Part shown: piece after piece, positions 1-9,699 of the stretch
Layout: every line of letters starts with the position of its first letter
Numbering within the stretch: position 1 is the first letter of the stretch
From: Streptomyces sp. CB09001
GTDB taxonomy: Bacteria > Actinomycetota > Actinomycetes > Streptomycetales > Streptomycetaceae
Direction of reading: 5' to 3'
NCBI RefSeq assembly: GCF_003369795.1
Contig: NZ_CP026730.1
Span: forward strand, 5,819,001-5,883,000
Length of the DNA: 64,000 nucleotides
Program-made: the position numbers and the translations under genes
Notes under the pieces: generated by a model
Database searches by the model: none
What the model was told of the DNA's origin: nothing
Seen by the model: only the letters and a program-made list of their open reading frames with translations

Positions 1-3000
1 GGCTGGCGGCGAAGGAGCGGCAGTATCCGGTCGTGATCGATCCGACGATCACGATCGCGCCGTCGCCGTCGGGTTCGCAGGACACGATGGTCCTGTCCGA
101 CCAGCCGGGCGTGAACTTCAACTCCTCCTGGAAGCTGGCGGCGGGCAAGACGTCCGCGTCGGCCACGTCCCGTTCGCTGCTGAAGTTCCCGCTGGACGAG
201 ATCCCGGACGGGGTGAAGATCGACGGCGCCCGACTGGGCGTCTACTTCGACCAGTCGCACACGACGAACGGCAACGACGTCACCATCGAGGCGCACCGTG
301 CGACCGGCGCCTGGGACGAGTCGACGGCGACCTGGTCCAACACGTCGGGCCTGGCCGGTGAGTTGTCCGGCACCAGCGTCCAGGTCGACGACGGCGACGC
401 GGGCACCACGGCCGCGAAGGGTTCGTGGCCGGCCTCCGGGTCGACGCTGACGCAGTACGCGATCGGCGAGGACTACCACTACAACAAGGACTCCGTCGCC
501 GGGGACACCTACACCTGGCAGCCGAAGGTCACCGACACCGGCACCTACCGGGTGGACGTGCACTACGTCGCGGCCACCGACCGGGCGACGAACGCCCCGT
601 ACACGGTGACGCACCGGGACGGCACCCAGACGTACACCGTCGACCAGTCGGCCGGTACCAACGGGGTGTGGACGTCGCTGAACGGCGGCGGCCAACTGCC
701 CTTCACCAAGGGCACGGTCGGCAAGGTCGTCCTCGGTGACGGACCGGCCTCGTCCTCCACAGCGGTGCTCGCGGACGCGGTGCGGCTGGTGAACCCGGCC
801 CAGATCGTGAAGAACAAGGGCGAGTACAACCAGTGGCACGAGTTCCCGGTCGCCGACACGGTGCAGAAGTGGGTGAGCGGCACCGCCGCCAACCACGGCT
901 TCGTGCTGATGGCGAAGGACGAGTCGTCCACCGGCCCACTCGGCGGCCCCCGCTACGAGGCCGGTGACGGCGCCTACGGCGGTGAGACGTCCACCATCCC
1001 CCGGCTGACGGTGACCTACGGCAAGGTCGGCACGTCCCTGAACTCGCCGACCGTGGTGCACTCCACGGGCCCGGAGCTGTCCTGGAAGGCGTATTCCAAC
1101 ACCACCGGTGACAGCGGCCTGGACATCGTGGAGTACCAGCTGCACCGCTCCACGCAGCAGGCCTTCACCCCGTCCGCGGCGACCCTGATCGCGCCGATCG
1201 GCGCGTCGGACACCACGTACACGGACACCACCGCGATCCCGACGCCCGACTCGGCCGCCAACGAGATCGACAAGTCGTACTACTACCAGATCGCGGTGAA
1301 GACGAAGAGCGGGGAACTGCTCGGCTCGCCGACCCGCATCGTCGGCATCCCCAAGGCCGGCCGGACGATGAAGATCATCCAGGGCAGCCAGGGCGGCGTC
1401 ACCGACACCACCCTGTCCTCCGCCCAGCCGTCCACCAACCAGGACACCATCCGCTCCTGGGACGTCGACCAGAAGTGGCTCAGCGTCGGCAACAACTCCG
1501 GCACCTACGGCAAGACCCGCGCCGCGCTGAAGTTCCCCACCGACGACATCCCCTCCACCGCCACGGTGATCAACAACCGCATGTACATGTGGGGCGCGGA
1601 GACCACCACCGACACCGACGGCGCGATCTACGAACTCCACGCCCTGACCCGGGACTTCTCCGAAACCCAGGCCACGTGGAACAACGCCACCTCCACCACC
1701 GCCTGGTCCAGCGCGGGCGGTGACATGTCCGCCGCCGTCTCCGACACCGTGGCGAGCGTGTCGGACGTCGGACGCCACTGGTGGGACGCGACCGGCCTGA
1801 TGCAGAGCTGGATCGACGACCCGGCGGGCAACAAGGGCGTCGCGGTGAAGCTGAAGGACGAGTCCGCCTCCGGCCCGCAGGAGCGCACCCTGTTCCTGTC
1901 CGCCGAGGCCGCCGACCCGCAGCTGCGCCCGTACATGCAGGTCATCTACGTCGACTCCACCACCGAGGACACGTACTACGCCCCGCAGACCCCGTCCCGG
2001 ATGACCCCGAACACCACCTACACGGTGGACTTCACGGTCACCAACACCACCTCCGCCCAGTGGGCGGAGGGCGAGCGGGAGCTGTCCTACACCTGGAAGC
2101 TCCCCGACGGCACCGACGTCACCACCGGCGGCAACCAGCTCGCCACCCCGATCCCGGCGCTGCCGCCCGGCAAGTCGGCCACGATCCAGGCGAAGGTCTC
2201 CACGCCGGTCAACTCGGACTCGGGCAACAAGCGCGGCGAGTACGTGCTCGGCTGGGACGTCCGCAAGACGGCGGACGGCAGCTGGCTGTCGGCCGGCACC
2301 AACGGCATCCCCCCGCTGAAGCAGAGCGTGGCGGTCGAGGACCCCACCTCCAACCAGCTGGGCCTGGAGAAGTTCTACTCCTACACCGGCAAGAACACCG
2401 GCGCCGGCTCCACGGTCATGAACAACCTGGCCTCCGGCAACAGCGTCTGGTCCTACAACGCGTTCACCAACCCGGGCCGCGGCCTGACGACGTTCGCGCG
2501 CTTCTCCTACAACTCGCTCGACACGTCCGACACCGTCTCGGGCGCGGGCTGGTCCGCACAACTCGCCGGTCCCGTCCGCCTGGGCGCGCCCCTGGACTTC
2601 CACCCCAACCCGAATCCGACCGAGGTCCGCCTCCCCGACGGCGACGGCACCAGCCACGTCTTCCGCCTTCAGGACGACGGCACCTGGAAGGCCCCGGCCG
2701 GCGTCCACTACCGGCTGTCGGCCAAGGCCGGCCTGGACTGCAAGCCCAGCAAGGACCCCGTCCCGGACGCCTGGACCCTGCTGCGCCCGGACGGCACCCG
2801 CTTCCTCTTCGGCTGCGACGGCTATCTGACCTCGACGGTCGACAAGAACGGCAACACGCAGACGTACACGTACGAGGAACGCAAGTCCAACAACAAGCCG
2901 ACCAAGTTCCTCAAGTACATCACCGACCCGGCGGGCCGGACCTCTCTCACCGTCGACTACTACGACAAGGCCGACGCGCCGTTCCCGAAGGTCGCGGACC

Positions 3001-6000
3001 ACGTCCGGTCCATGACCGACGTCTCGGGCCGCAAGCTGACCTTCGAGTACTCGGACAAGGCGCTGCTGACCAAGCTGACCGACGGTGCGGGCTCCGCCCA
3101 GCCGAAGGTGTTCGCCTTCACCTACGACGCCACCCAGGGCAACAAGAACGTCAAGCTGGTCACCGTCACCGACCCGCGCGGCAGCGGCACCGACCTGGCG
3201 TACTACGCGCCGCAGACCGGCGACGACCCGAAGTACCACTGGTGGACGAAGACCCTCACCGACCGCCTCGACGGTGACACGGTCTTCACGTACGCGGCGA
3301 ACACGGCGAACCCCAAGTTCACGGACACCACCGTGACGGACGCCGAGAGTCACGCGACCAAGTACGTCATCGACGACTACGGCCGCCCCGTCCAGACCAC
3401 CAACGCCAAGTCCCAGACCATGAAGATGAGCTGGGACGCGGACAACAACGTCACCTACCTGGAGGAGGCCAACGGCGCGAAGACCGCCTACTGCTACGAC
3501 CAGAAGACCGGCCACCCGCTCTGGTCACGTGACGCCGAGAACAACAAGACGGGCGTGCCCGACCAGGTGACCGCCTGTGTGACGGACACCTCCAAGTGGC
3601 CGGCCGACGCGGCGAAGTACGAGTACCAGACGCGCGCCGACGGCTACGCCGCCGACCTGTGGCGCAAGACCTCGCCCGAGGGCCGCGCCTGGCAGTTCGG
3701 CTACGACACCTTCGGCAACCTGAAGACGGTCACCGACCCCAAGGGCGTCGCGACGGCCACGGCCGACGACTACACCACCAAGTACGAGTACAACGCCTAC
3801 GGCCAGCTGACCAAGGCGATCGACGCCAACGGCAGCCCGACGACGAACAGTGACTTCGGCCCGACCGGCTACCCGGAGACGATCACCGACGCGCTCGGCA
3901 AGTCGACGACGTTCGTCTACGACGAGCGCGGCCAGGTCCGCGAGACCACCGACGCGCTGGGCAAGAAGATCACGCAGACGTACGACACCTTTGGGCGTCC
4001 GCTGGTCAAGGTCCTGCCGAAGGACCAGGCGGCCGGTGACCTGATCACGCTGGCGGCGCCGGAGTACGACGCCAATGACAACGTCACCAAGGCGACGGCG
4101 CCCAACGGTGCGGTCTCCACGGCGGTCTACGACGCGGCCGACCAGATCACCGCGGCGACCGCGCCGAAGGACACCGACACTTCCGCCGAGCGGAAGACGG
4201 TCTACGCCTACGACAAGGTCGGCAACCTCAAGACGACGACCGAGCCCAAGGGTGTACTGACCACGGGCGACGCCACCGACCACGTCACCACCAACGCGTT
4301 CGACGAGATCTACCAGCTCACCTCCGTGGTGAACTCCGAGCAGCACAAGATCTCGTACGAGTACGACAACGTCGGCAACGTCATCCGGATCATCGATCCG
4401 AAGAAGAACGCCACGGCGGACACGGCCGACTACCTGACCAAGAACGCCTACGACCTGAACCACCGGGTCACCACGGTCACGGACGCCGCCGGCAACTCCG
4501 TCTCGACGACCTACGACAAGGACTCCTTGGCCATCCAGACCAAGGATGCCGAGGGCAACATCACCTACGTCGACTACGACGAGCGCGGAAAGAAGAAGGA
4601 GGTCCGGACCCCCTACGAGGGGACCACGTTCCGCAAGACCCAGTACGAGTACGACCAGGTCGGCAACACCACCAAGGTCATCTCCCCGCGTGGTACGGCC
4701 ACGGCGGCCGCGGACGACTTCGCCTCGCGCACCGAGTACGACGCGTTGAACCGTCCGGTCAAGCAGTTCCAGCCGTACGACCCGGCCGACTCCCGTTACA
4801 ACAGCCCGAACGTCTACACGCAGACCGTGTACGACGCGGTGGGCCGCGTGACGAAGAAGTCGCTGCCGCCGTCCGAGGGCCAGACGGTCCGTAACGACAC
4901 GGTCTTCGAGTACTTCGACAACGGCTGGACGAAGAAGTCCACCGACCCGTGGGACATCACCACCACGTACGACTACACCGAGCTGGGCCAGCAGAAGGCC
5001 CGCACGCTCACCTCTGCGGGCGGCTCCTCGGACCGCACGATGACGTGGTCGTACTACCCCGACGGCAAGCTGAAGTCCAAGGCGGACGACGGTGTGCCGG
5101 TGGGCAAGTCGGTGGTCCTGGTGGACAACTCCGACAGTCAGCACACCTCTTCGACCGGTACCTGGACGAAGGGTGACGTCGCCGGGCAGCACGGCTACGA
5201 CCACCGCACGCACGCGGCCGGTACGGGCACGGATGCCTTCACGTGGACGCTCAACATCCCCAAGGACGGCACGTACACCGCGTACGTGAAGTACCCGGAG
5301 GTGACGGGCGCGGCCACGACGGCGAAGTACACGCTGTCGCAGGGGTCGACGAGTGAGCCCGCGGTCACCAAGGACCAGAACGCCAACACCGGCACCTGGG
5401 TCCCGCTCGGCTCGTACAGCCTCAAGCAGGGCAATGACGCCAAGCTGAAGCTGGAGCAGAACAGCGGCGGCATTGTGGTCGCCGACGGCGTCAAGCTGGT
5501 GCGCGACACCTCCGGCGAGACGGACTCCGAGAAGAAGTCCTTCGCCTACGCCTACGACGCCAACGGCAGTCTGACCTCGATCGACGACACCTCCTCCGGT
5601 GCCAAAATCGATGCCTACACGATCGCCTACACCGGCCTCAACCAGGTCGCCAAGGTCACCGAGGCGCTCGCCGGGACTGAGAAGAAGTCCACGTCGTACA
5701 CCTACGACATCAACGGCAAGCCGGAGACAATCACTCATCCCGACCAGTTCTCCAAGTACACCTACAATCTGCGGGATCTGGTCGAGACCGTCTCGGTCGG
5801 CAAGTCGTCCACGGACGCCTCGCCGAAGGTGACGTCGTACACGTACACCGACCGTGGTCTGAAGCTCCAGGAGACCAAGAACAACAAGAACACGGTCGAC
5901 TACACCTACTACCTCAGTGGTGCGGTCAAGACGACTGCCGAGAAGAAGCCGAACGGCACTCTCGTCTCCTCGCACACCTACGCCTACGACCCCGATGGGA

Positions 6001-7739
6001 ACAAGGCGCAGGACGTCGCGAAGAAGATGAACGCCGACAGCAACTCGGCCTATCTCGAGTCGACCACGGACTACACCTACGACCCCGCGAACCGGCTCGC
6101 CGAGTCGGTCAAGACCGGTAACGGGGCGGGCACCGAGACGTACGTCCACGACGACAACTCCAACGTCATCAGTCAGACGGTCAAGGGCACGTCCACGACG
6201 TACGCCTACGACCGCAACCGGCTGGTCTCCGCGACGGTGGGCGGCTCGACGGCGACGTACAACTACGACCCGTTCGGTCGCCAGGAGTCCGTCACCGGCG
6301 GCGGCAAGGTCATCGAGCGCTCGGTGTACGACGGATTCGACCATGTCGTCGAATCCCAGAAGATGGACGACGCGGGCACGCTGAAGTCCACCAAGTACAC
6401 CTTCGACCCGCTGGACCGCACGGCGTCCAAGACGGCCGACGGCAAGACCACCGACTTCAGCTACCTGGGTCTGTCGACCGAGGTGCTCGGTGAGGAGGTC
6501 GCCGGCGAGCTGACGAAGTCGTACCAGTACAGCCCGTGGGGCGAGCGTCTCTCGCAGGTCAAGCACAAGACCGACGGCACCAGCGAGGACGGCTACTACG
6601 GCTACAACTCGCACACCGACGTCGAGACGCTGACCGACGAGAACGGCAACGCCAAGTCCACCTACGGCTACACCGCCTACGGGTCGGACGACGAGTCCGA
6701 GTTCACCGGCATCGACAAGCCCGACGCCGCCGACCCGACCAAGGAGGCCTACAACCCCTACCGCTACAACTCGAAGCGGTGGGACGCCCACTCGGGCACC
6801 TACGACATGGGCTTCCGGGACTACAACCCCGGACTCAACCGGTTCACCACCCGGGACATGTACAACGGTGCCCTCGCGGACATGGGGCTCGGCTCCGATC
6901 CGTACACCGGAAACCGGTACGCATTCACCGGTGGAAACCCCACCAGCTTCGTCGAGCTGGACGGCCACATCTTCGGCTGTGACTGGTGCGACGACGTTCT
7001 CGACACGATCGGGGATGCTGCTGTCGGAGGTGCCAAGAAGGCAGGGGGCGGTTGGAAGACCGCCGTCGACGTCTTCCTCGACGGCATCGGATGGAACACC
7101 GAGACGGCCCCCAACGGGTACGAGTCCGACTACACGGGCGACCGCAGCAAGGGCCGGCTCGTCGAGCCCGACGGGCAGTGGGACTGGGTCGGGGGAGACA
7201 CTCTTTTTCCGTTCGGGCAAGACTACTGCGACAACGACGAAAGCGTGGCCTTCTATCAGGCTCTCGACAAGTACGACCGGGCACAAGGAGCGCGGGCCTG
7301 CCTCAACTCCGGGGACTTCAGCTGGGAGAGCGGAGAGGACAAGGTTGTCAAGGGCAACTCCGACTCCATGATCCAGGGAACTCAGGTCCCGCGGCCCATG
7401 CGGGACTTCCCCGAGACCTGGACCCCTGGTTTCAAGTTCGGCCAGAACATGAACCGTGGCCACCTGTTGGGAAATCAGCTGGGTGGTAGCGGTACCGAGA
7501 TGCGGAATCTCGTCACCTTGTACGCCAGGCCCAATCAGAAGTTGATGGCGGCGTACGAGAACCAGGTTGCCGACATGGTGGCCAAGGGGCAGACGGTCTA
7601 CTACGAGGTGACCGCCAACTACACAGGGAAGAACGCCGTTCCCGATAGCCTGACCATCAAGTGGTTGAACCTGGACACAGGAGAAATGCCACGCGATCCC
7701 ATTACGATCTGGAACACACCGACGGGACTCAAGCCGTAG
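1..7739 (+). CDS. RHS/YD-repeat polymorphic toxin with C-terminal non-specific nuclease domain (5' end outside the window)
   Basis: The frame is open to the window edge and encodes a residue run ending VVIDPT before the first possible start (GTG at 33), so the true N-terminus and any secretion signal lie upstream. By nucleotide position: a DNRLRE-type stalk domain (about 33-380, resuming 790-1020) is split by a golvesin-like beta-sandwich (about 385-790). A second DNRLRE domain lies at 1370-1960, an Ig-like segment at 1980-2330, many YD repeats at about 2800-6690 interrupted by a second golvesin-like domain (5095-5510), and the RHS core at 6699-6960. The variable tip (6963-7739) carries RGHLLGNQLGGSG followed by RNLV, the signature of the Endonuclea_NS_2 DNA/RNA non-specific nucleases. 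Family knowledge: RHS shells encapsulate and release a C-terminal toxin that acts on competitor cells. A SUKH immunity gene follows. The nuclease assignment is firm, the delivery route is inferred. Confidence 0.93.
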   Translation, partial: LAAKERQYPVVIDPTITIAPSPSGSQDTMVLSDQPGVNFNSSWKLAAGKTSASATSRSLLKFPLDEIPDGVKIDGARLGVYFDQSHTTNGNDVTIEAHRATGAWDESTATWSNTSGLAGELSGTSVQVDDGDAGTTAAKGSWPASGSTLTQYAIGEDYHYNKDSVAGDTYTWQPKVTDTGTYRVDVHYVAATDRATNAPYTVTHRDGTQTYTVDQSAGTNGVWTSLNGGGQLPFTKGTVGKVVLGDGPASSSTAVLADAVRLVNPAQIVKNKGEYNQWHEFPVADTVQKWVSGTAANHGFVLMAKDESSTGPLGGPRYEAGDGAYGGETSTIPRLTVTYGKVGTSLNSPTVVHSTGPELSWKAYSNTTGDSGLDIVEYQLHRSTQQAFTPSAATLIAPIGASDTTYTDTTAIPTPDSAANEIDKSYYYQIAVKTKSGELLGSPTRIVGIPKAGRTMKIIQGSQGGVTDTTLSSAQPSTNQDTIRSWDVDQKWLSVGNNSGTYGKTRAALKFPTDDIPSTATVINNRMYMWGAETTTDTDGAIYELHALTRDFSETQATWNNATSTTAWSSAGGDMSAAVSDTVASVSDVGRHWWDATGLMQSWIDDPAGNKGVAVKLKDESASGPQERTLFLSAEAADPQLRPYMQVIYVDSTTEDTYYAPQTPSRMTPNTTYTVDFTVTNTTSAQWAEGERELSYTWKLPDGTDVTTGGNQLATPIPALPPGKSATIQAKVSTPVNSDSGNKRGEYVLGWDVRKTADGSWLSAGTNGIPPLKQSVAVEDPTSNQLGLEKFYSYTGKNTGAGSTVMNNLASGNSVWSYNAFTNPGRGLTTFARFSYNSLDTSDTVSGAGWSAQLAGPVRLGAPLDFHPNPNPTEVRLPDGDGTSHVFRLQDDGTWKAPAGVHYRLSAKAGLDCKPSKDPVPDAWTLLRPDGTRFLFGCDGYLTSTVDKNGNTQTYTYEERKSNNKPTKFLKYITDPAGRTSLTVDYYDKADAPFPKVADHVRSMTDVSGRKLTFEYSDKALLTKLTDGAGSAQPKVFAFTYDATQGNKNVKLVTVTDPRGSGTDLAYYAPQTGDDPKYHWWTKTLTDRLDGDTVFTYAANTANPKFTDTTVTDAESHATKYVIDDYGRPVQTTNAKSQTMKMSWDADNNVTYLEEANGAKTAYCYDQKTGHPLWSRDAENNKTGVPDQVTACVTDTSKWPADAAKYEYQTRADGYAADLWRKTSPEGRAWQFGYDTFGNLKTVTDPKGVATATADDYTTKYEYNAYGQLTKAIDANGSPTTNSDFGPTGYPETITDALGKSTTFVYDERGQVRETTDALGKKITQTYDTFGRPLVKVLPKDQAAGDLITLAAPEYDANDNVTKATAPNGAVSTAVYDAADQITAATAPKDTDTSAERKTVYAYDKVGNLKTTTEPKGVLTTGDATDHVTTNAFDEIYQLTSVVNSEQHKISYEYDNVGNVIRIIDPKKNATADTADYLTKNAYDLNHRVTTVTDAAGNSVSTTYDKDSLAIQTKDAEGNITYVDYDERGKKKEVRTPYEGTTFRKTQYEYDQVGNTTKVISPRGTATAAADDFASRTEYDALNRPVKQFQPYDPADSRYNSPNVYTQTVYDAVGRVTKKSLPPSEGQTVRNDTVFEYFDNGWTKKSTDPWDITTTYDYTELGQQKARTLTSAGGSSDRTMTWSYYPDGKLKSKADDGVPVGKSVVLVDNSDSQHTSSTGTWTKGDVAGQHGYDHRTHAAGTGTDAFTWTLNIPKDGTYTAYVKYPEVTGAATTAKYTLSQGSTSEPAVTKDQNANTGTWVPLGSYSLKQGNDAKLKLEQNSGGIVVADGVKLVRDTSGETDSEKKSFAYAYDANGSLTSIDDTSSGAKIDAYTIAYTGLNQVAKVTEALAGTEKKSTSYTYDINGKPETITHPDQFSKYTYNLRDLVETVSVGKSSTDASPKVTSYTYTDRGLKLQETKNNKNTVDYTYYLSGAVKTTAEKKPNGTLVSSHTYAYDPDGNKAQDVAKKMNADSNSAYLESTTDYTYDPANRLAESVKTGNGAGTETYVHDDNSNVISQTVKGTSTTYAYDRNRLVSATVGGSTATYNYDPFGRQESVTGGGKVIERSVYDGFDHVVESQKMDDAGTLKSTKYTFDPLDRTASKTADGKTTDFSYLGLSTEVLGEEVAGELTKSYQYSPWGERLSQVKHKTDGTSEDGYYGYNSHTDVETLTDENGNAKSTYGYTAYGSDDESEFTGIDKPDAADPTKEAYNPYRYNSKRWDAHSGTYDMGFRDYNPGLNRFTTRDMYNGALADMGLGSDPYTGNRYAFTGGNPTSFVELDGHIFGCDWCDDVLDTIGDAAVGGAKKAGGGWKTAVDVFLDGIGWNTETAPNGYESDYTGDRSKGRLVEPDGQWDWVGGDTLFPFGQDYCDNDESVAFYQALDKYDRAQGARACLNSGDFSWESGEDKVVKGNSDSMIQGTQVPRPMRDFPETWTPGFKFGQNMNRGHLLGNQLGGSGTEMRNLVTLYARPNQKLMAAYENQVADMVAKGQTVYYEVTANYTGKNAVPDSLTIKWLNLDTGEMPRDPITIWNTPTGLKP
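6699..6940 (+). repeat. RHS core block, copy 1 (in the full-length toxin gene)
   Basis: This 242-bp block encodes the end of the RHS shell, from EFTGIDKPDA through NPYRYN, LNRFTT and GNRYAFTGGNP. It recurs at 9962-10203 and 14764-15005 with the same length and only scattered substitutions. Each copy is followed by a different toxin sequence, so it is the natural recombination seam between shell and toxin tip. Confidence 0.9.
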
Positions 7740-7760
7740 GTCGGTAAGCTGGATCACCAG

Positions 7761-7800
7761 GGGTACAGGCGGACATCGGTCCTGATGTCCGCCTGTACCC
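7761..7800. terminator. 17-bp perfect inverted repeat between toxin and immunity gene
   Basis: The arms 7761-7777 and 7784-7800 pair perfectly (left arm GGGTACAGGCGGACATC) around a 6-nt loop. The hairpin starts 22 bp after the toxin stop and ends 23 bp before the immunity start. There is no T-tract, but Streptomyces terminators often lack one. It could terminate or attenuate read-through, or mark an internal promoter for the immunity gene. Confidence 0.8.
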
Positions 7801-7823
7801 GCCCTTCTGTGAAAGGTCTACAC

Positions 7824-8336
7824 ATGTGGGTGCAACGTATTCTCGAGTTCACCGGCTGGGAGCCGTCGGCGCACTCCGTCGACTGGACAACGGTCGAGGA
7901 AGAGCTTCAGATTCCTCTGCCTGCGGACTTCAAGGAGCTGTGTGAAGCTTTCGGCGGAGGTACCTTCTGTGATTCCGTCGCTTTTCTCGGCAGCATGGAA
8001 GGCTCCCATTTCAATCTTCTCCTGCCGTGGCGAGCACCCCTTCCCATTCCTGTGGAGAGCGGTCAGTACCCGGAGTACACGCCGGGCAGCAAGGGTTACA
8101 TCACATGGGCCTCGACGGAATGGGGAACTGAGTACTGCTGGCTTGTCGACGCGCAACAGCCCGGTACATATCCCGTCCTCGCGCGAGGCGACGCCGGCGA
8201 GTGGTGCGAGTACGACATGTCGACGTCGGAATTTCTTTACAGGGTCCTGACGGACAAGGAATTCACGCCTTTCGGTATTGCGCAATACGAGCTTGAGCCG
8301 ACGTTCCAGCCGGGCCCCTCGGTCCACGGCAGTTGA
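7824..8336 (+). CDS. SUKH-family (SMI1/KNR4) immunity protein
   Basis: This 170-aa protein contains the SUKH signature near its N-terminus: a W-x-x-V-E-E-E-L pattern, then IPLPADFKELCEAFGGGTF, followed by the WxxxExGxEYCWL region around residue 110. SUKH proteins are the commonest immunity family paired with nuclease toxins in polymorphic toxin loci, and this gene sits directly behind the nuclease tip of the RHS gene. It probably binds and neutralises that nuclease in the cytoplasm. I chose ATG 7824 because GAAAGG lies 7 nt upstream. An earlier in-frame start would fall inside the hairpin. A second locus at 23,023-23,149 keeps only the two ends of a similar gene. Confidence 0.88.
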   Translation: MWVQRILEFTGWEPSAHSVDWTTVEEELQIPLPADFKELCEAFGGGTFCDSVAFLGSMEGSHFNLLLPWRAPLPIPVESGQYPEYTPGSKGYITWASTEWGTEYCWLVDAQQPGTYPVLARGDAGEWCEYDMSTSEFLYRVLTDKEFTPFGIAQYELEPTFQPGPSVHGS

Positions 8337-8362
8337 GCAGGGTCAGACAGGGAGGGGCGTTC

Positions 8363-9088
8363 GTGCAGTCGCAACGTGCGGGCCGCGGACTCGGAGTCGC
8401 CGCCTGGGTACTGGTTCCGCTGGGGTTGGTGCTCTTGCTGGGAGCCGCTGGTGGGATCGCGCGCACCGGTGTCCTGGACCGGGAGCGGATCACCGTCGCG
8501 GGCGACGCGATGCGGCCCACCTATCGTCCGGGCGAGCAGGTGACCATTGGGCGCGTCGGCGAAGCCGAGATCCGCCGCGGCGACGTCGTCCTCGTCAGTG
8601 TGCCGGGGCGGTACGGCGGCGCACCGGTCCTCCAGCGGGTGATCGGTCTGGGCGGTGACCGCGTGGAGTCCCGCGACGGTACGCGTGTCGCGGTGAACGG
8701 CAAGGTGATCGACGAACCATATGTGATGCGCAACAAGTTCGCCTCGGCAGGAGCCCCGTACGACGTCACCGTTCCGGAAGGGCGACTGTTCCTCCTCGGT
8801 GATCACCGGGCCAACGCGAATGACTCGCGCTACTTCCTCAGCGAACAGTCGGGGAGCGTCGCGGCCTCCGATGTGCGCGGCCGCGTCCAGGACGAGTCGG
8901 CCACGTCACTGTGGCCACTGGCCCTGGGAGCCTTCGGAGCCCTGCTGACGCTGGTCGGGGTCGGGCTGGGCATCGGCGGGTACATGGCCGGGCAGCGCCC
9001 CCGGAGCGCGGATGCGGCAGTACCACCATGGACTGGCCCCCACTCGGAGGGCGGCGCTTCAGTACTCACCGTGCACAAGAACCCGTAG
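8363..9088 (+). CDS. Signal peptidase I-like (S26) membrane protein lacking catalytic Ser and Lys, copy 1
   Basis: The 241-aa protein has an N-terminal membrane segment (about residues 8-33), an S26 peptidase core and a C-terminal membrane segment (about 180-205). In active type I signal peptidases the nucleophile lies in a G-x-S-M-x-P-T box and the general base in a K-R-V-I-G box. Here the boxes read GDAMRPTY (Ala49) and LQRVIGLGGD (Gln91), so both catalytic residues are missing while the fold signatures, including GDHRANANDSR, are kept. GTG 8363 is preceded by AGGGAGGGG at good spacing. The gene lies 26 bp behind the SUKH immunity gene and is probably co-transcribed with it. A paralogue at 23,176 has the same losses. 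It may be a binding or chaperone-like pseudoenzyme. This role is inferred. Confidence 0.85.
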   Translation: MQSQRAGRGLGVAAWVLVPLGLVLLLGAAGGIARTGVLDRERITVAGDAMRPTYRPGEQVTIGRVGEAEIRRGDVVLVSVPGRYGGAPVLQRVIGLGGDRVESRDGTRVAVNGKVIDEPYVMRNKFASAGAPYDVTVPEGRLFLLGDHRANANDSRYFLSEQSGSVAASDVRGRVQDESATSLWPLALGAFGALLTLVGVGLGIGGYMAGQRPRSADAAVPPWTGPHSEGGASVLTVHKNP

Positions 9089-9699
9089 GCACATACCGGA
9101 TGCCGTGGGGGTTGCCTGGCAGACACAGGCGCGTCGCCTTCTGCTGCATCGGACCGCTGCTGATCGGCCGTAGTGCCGCGCAGCAGCAGGCGCGTACCAA
9201 AACCGCCGTCGGCGTCGCGGCGACGCCGGTCGCCCAAGGCTCAGTTCGAACACGTCGGCATCTGAAGGCCGAAGGGCGGTGAGGCGGTCGCACGGGCGAC
9301 TCAGGTGCACAGATGGTTGTACGGGTTCCAGAAATGTGAGGGGTGAGAAGCCGCAATGCCTGGACCCGTGATGATCACGCCGCCCCTTGCGCTGGGCTGG
9401 AGGAGGAGTGAAGGAACTCCTCGCTGAGCCAGCCTCGAAGTTTCATGACGGTCCGCCGACGGAGTCGGTGGACCGTTTTCGTGCCATGGGCTGAGGGTGG
9501 GCAAGCCGAGGGCCCGAGTGTCATCGGGGTGGCGCCGGGTTCCACTGCTCGGTGTCGGGCTGTTGTCATAGGGGAAGGGCTCAGCCGACTGGAAGGCGCA
9601 GTTCAGCACGAGCGCCGGGCGAGTCAGGTCCAACGGCGTCACCTACGGGGCCACGTGACGGCAGGGCACGTACTACGCCCTCCGGGACCTACACCTCAC
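9089..9699. other. Non-coding or degraded stretch with a terminator-like hairpin
   Basis: I see no convincing gene here. Overlapping open frames on both strands lack ribosome sites and recognisable motifs. A hairpin with arms 9448-9460 and 9464-9476, followed by TTTT, looks like an intrinsic terminator for the preceding immunity/S26 unit. RHS-derived sequence begins near 9700. Confidence 0.5.
9448..9480 (+). terminator. Terminator-like hairpin with T-tract
   Basis: The left arm ACGGTCCGCCGAC pairs with GTCGGTGGACCGT, with one G-T wobble, around a 3-nt loop, followed by TTTTC. It is the only stem plus T-run in the 600 bp after the S26-like gene. Confidence 0.6.

Noticed and set aside
3525..7757. 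1410-codon open frame on the minus strand under the RHS gene
   Set aside because: It is antisense to well-supported YD repeats. The product is Val/Arg/Gly-rich low-complexity sequence typical of the high-GC reverse frame, without motifs.
9301..9642. Overlapping minus-strand frames in the 9.1-9.7 kb gap
   Set aside because: No ribosome site, no recognisable motif, and a terminator-like hairpin lies inside them.
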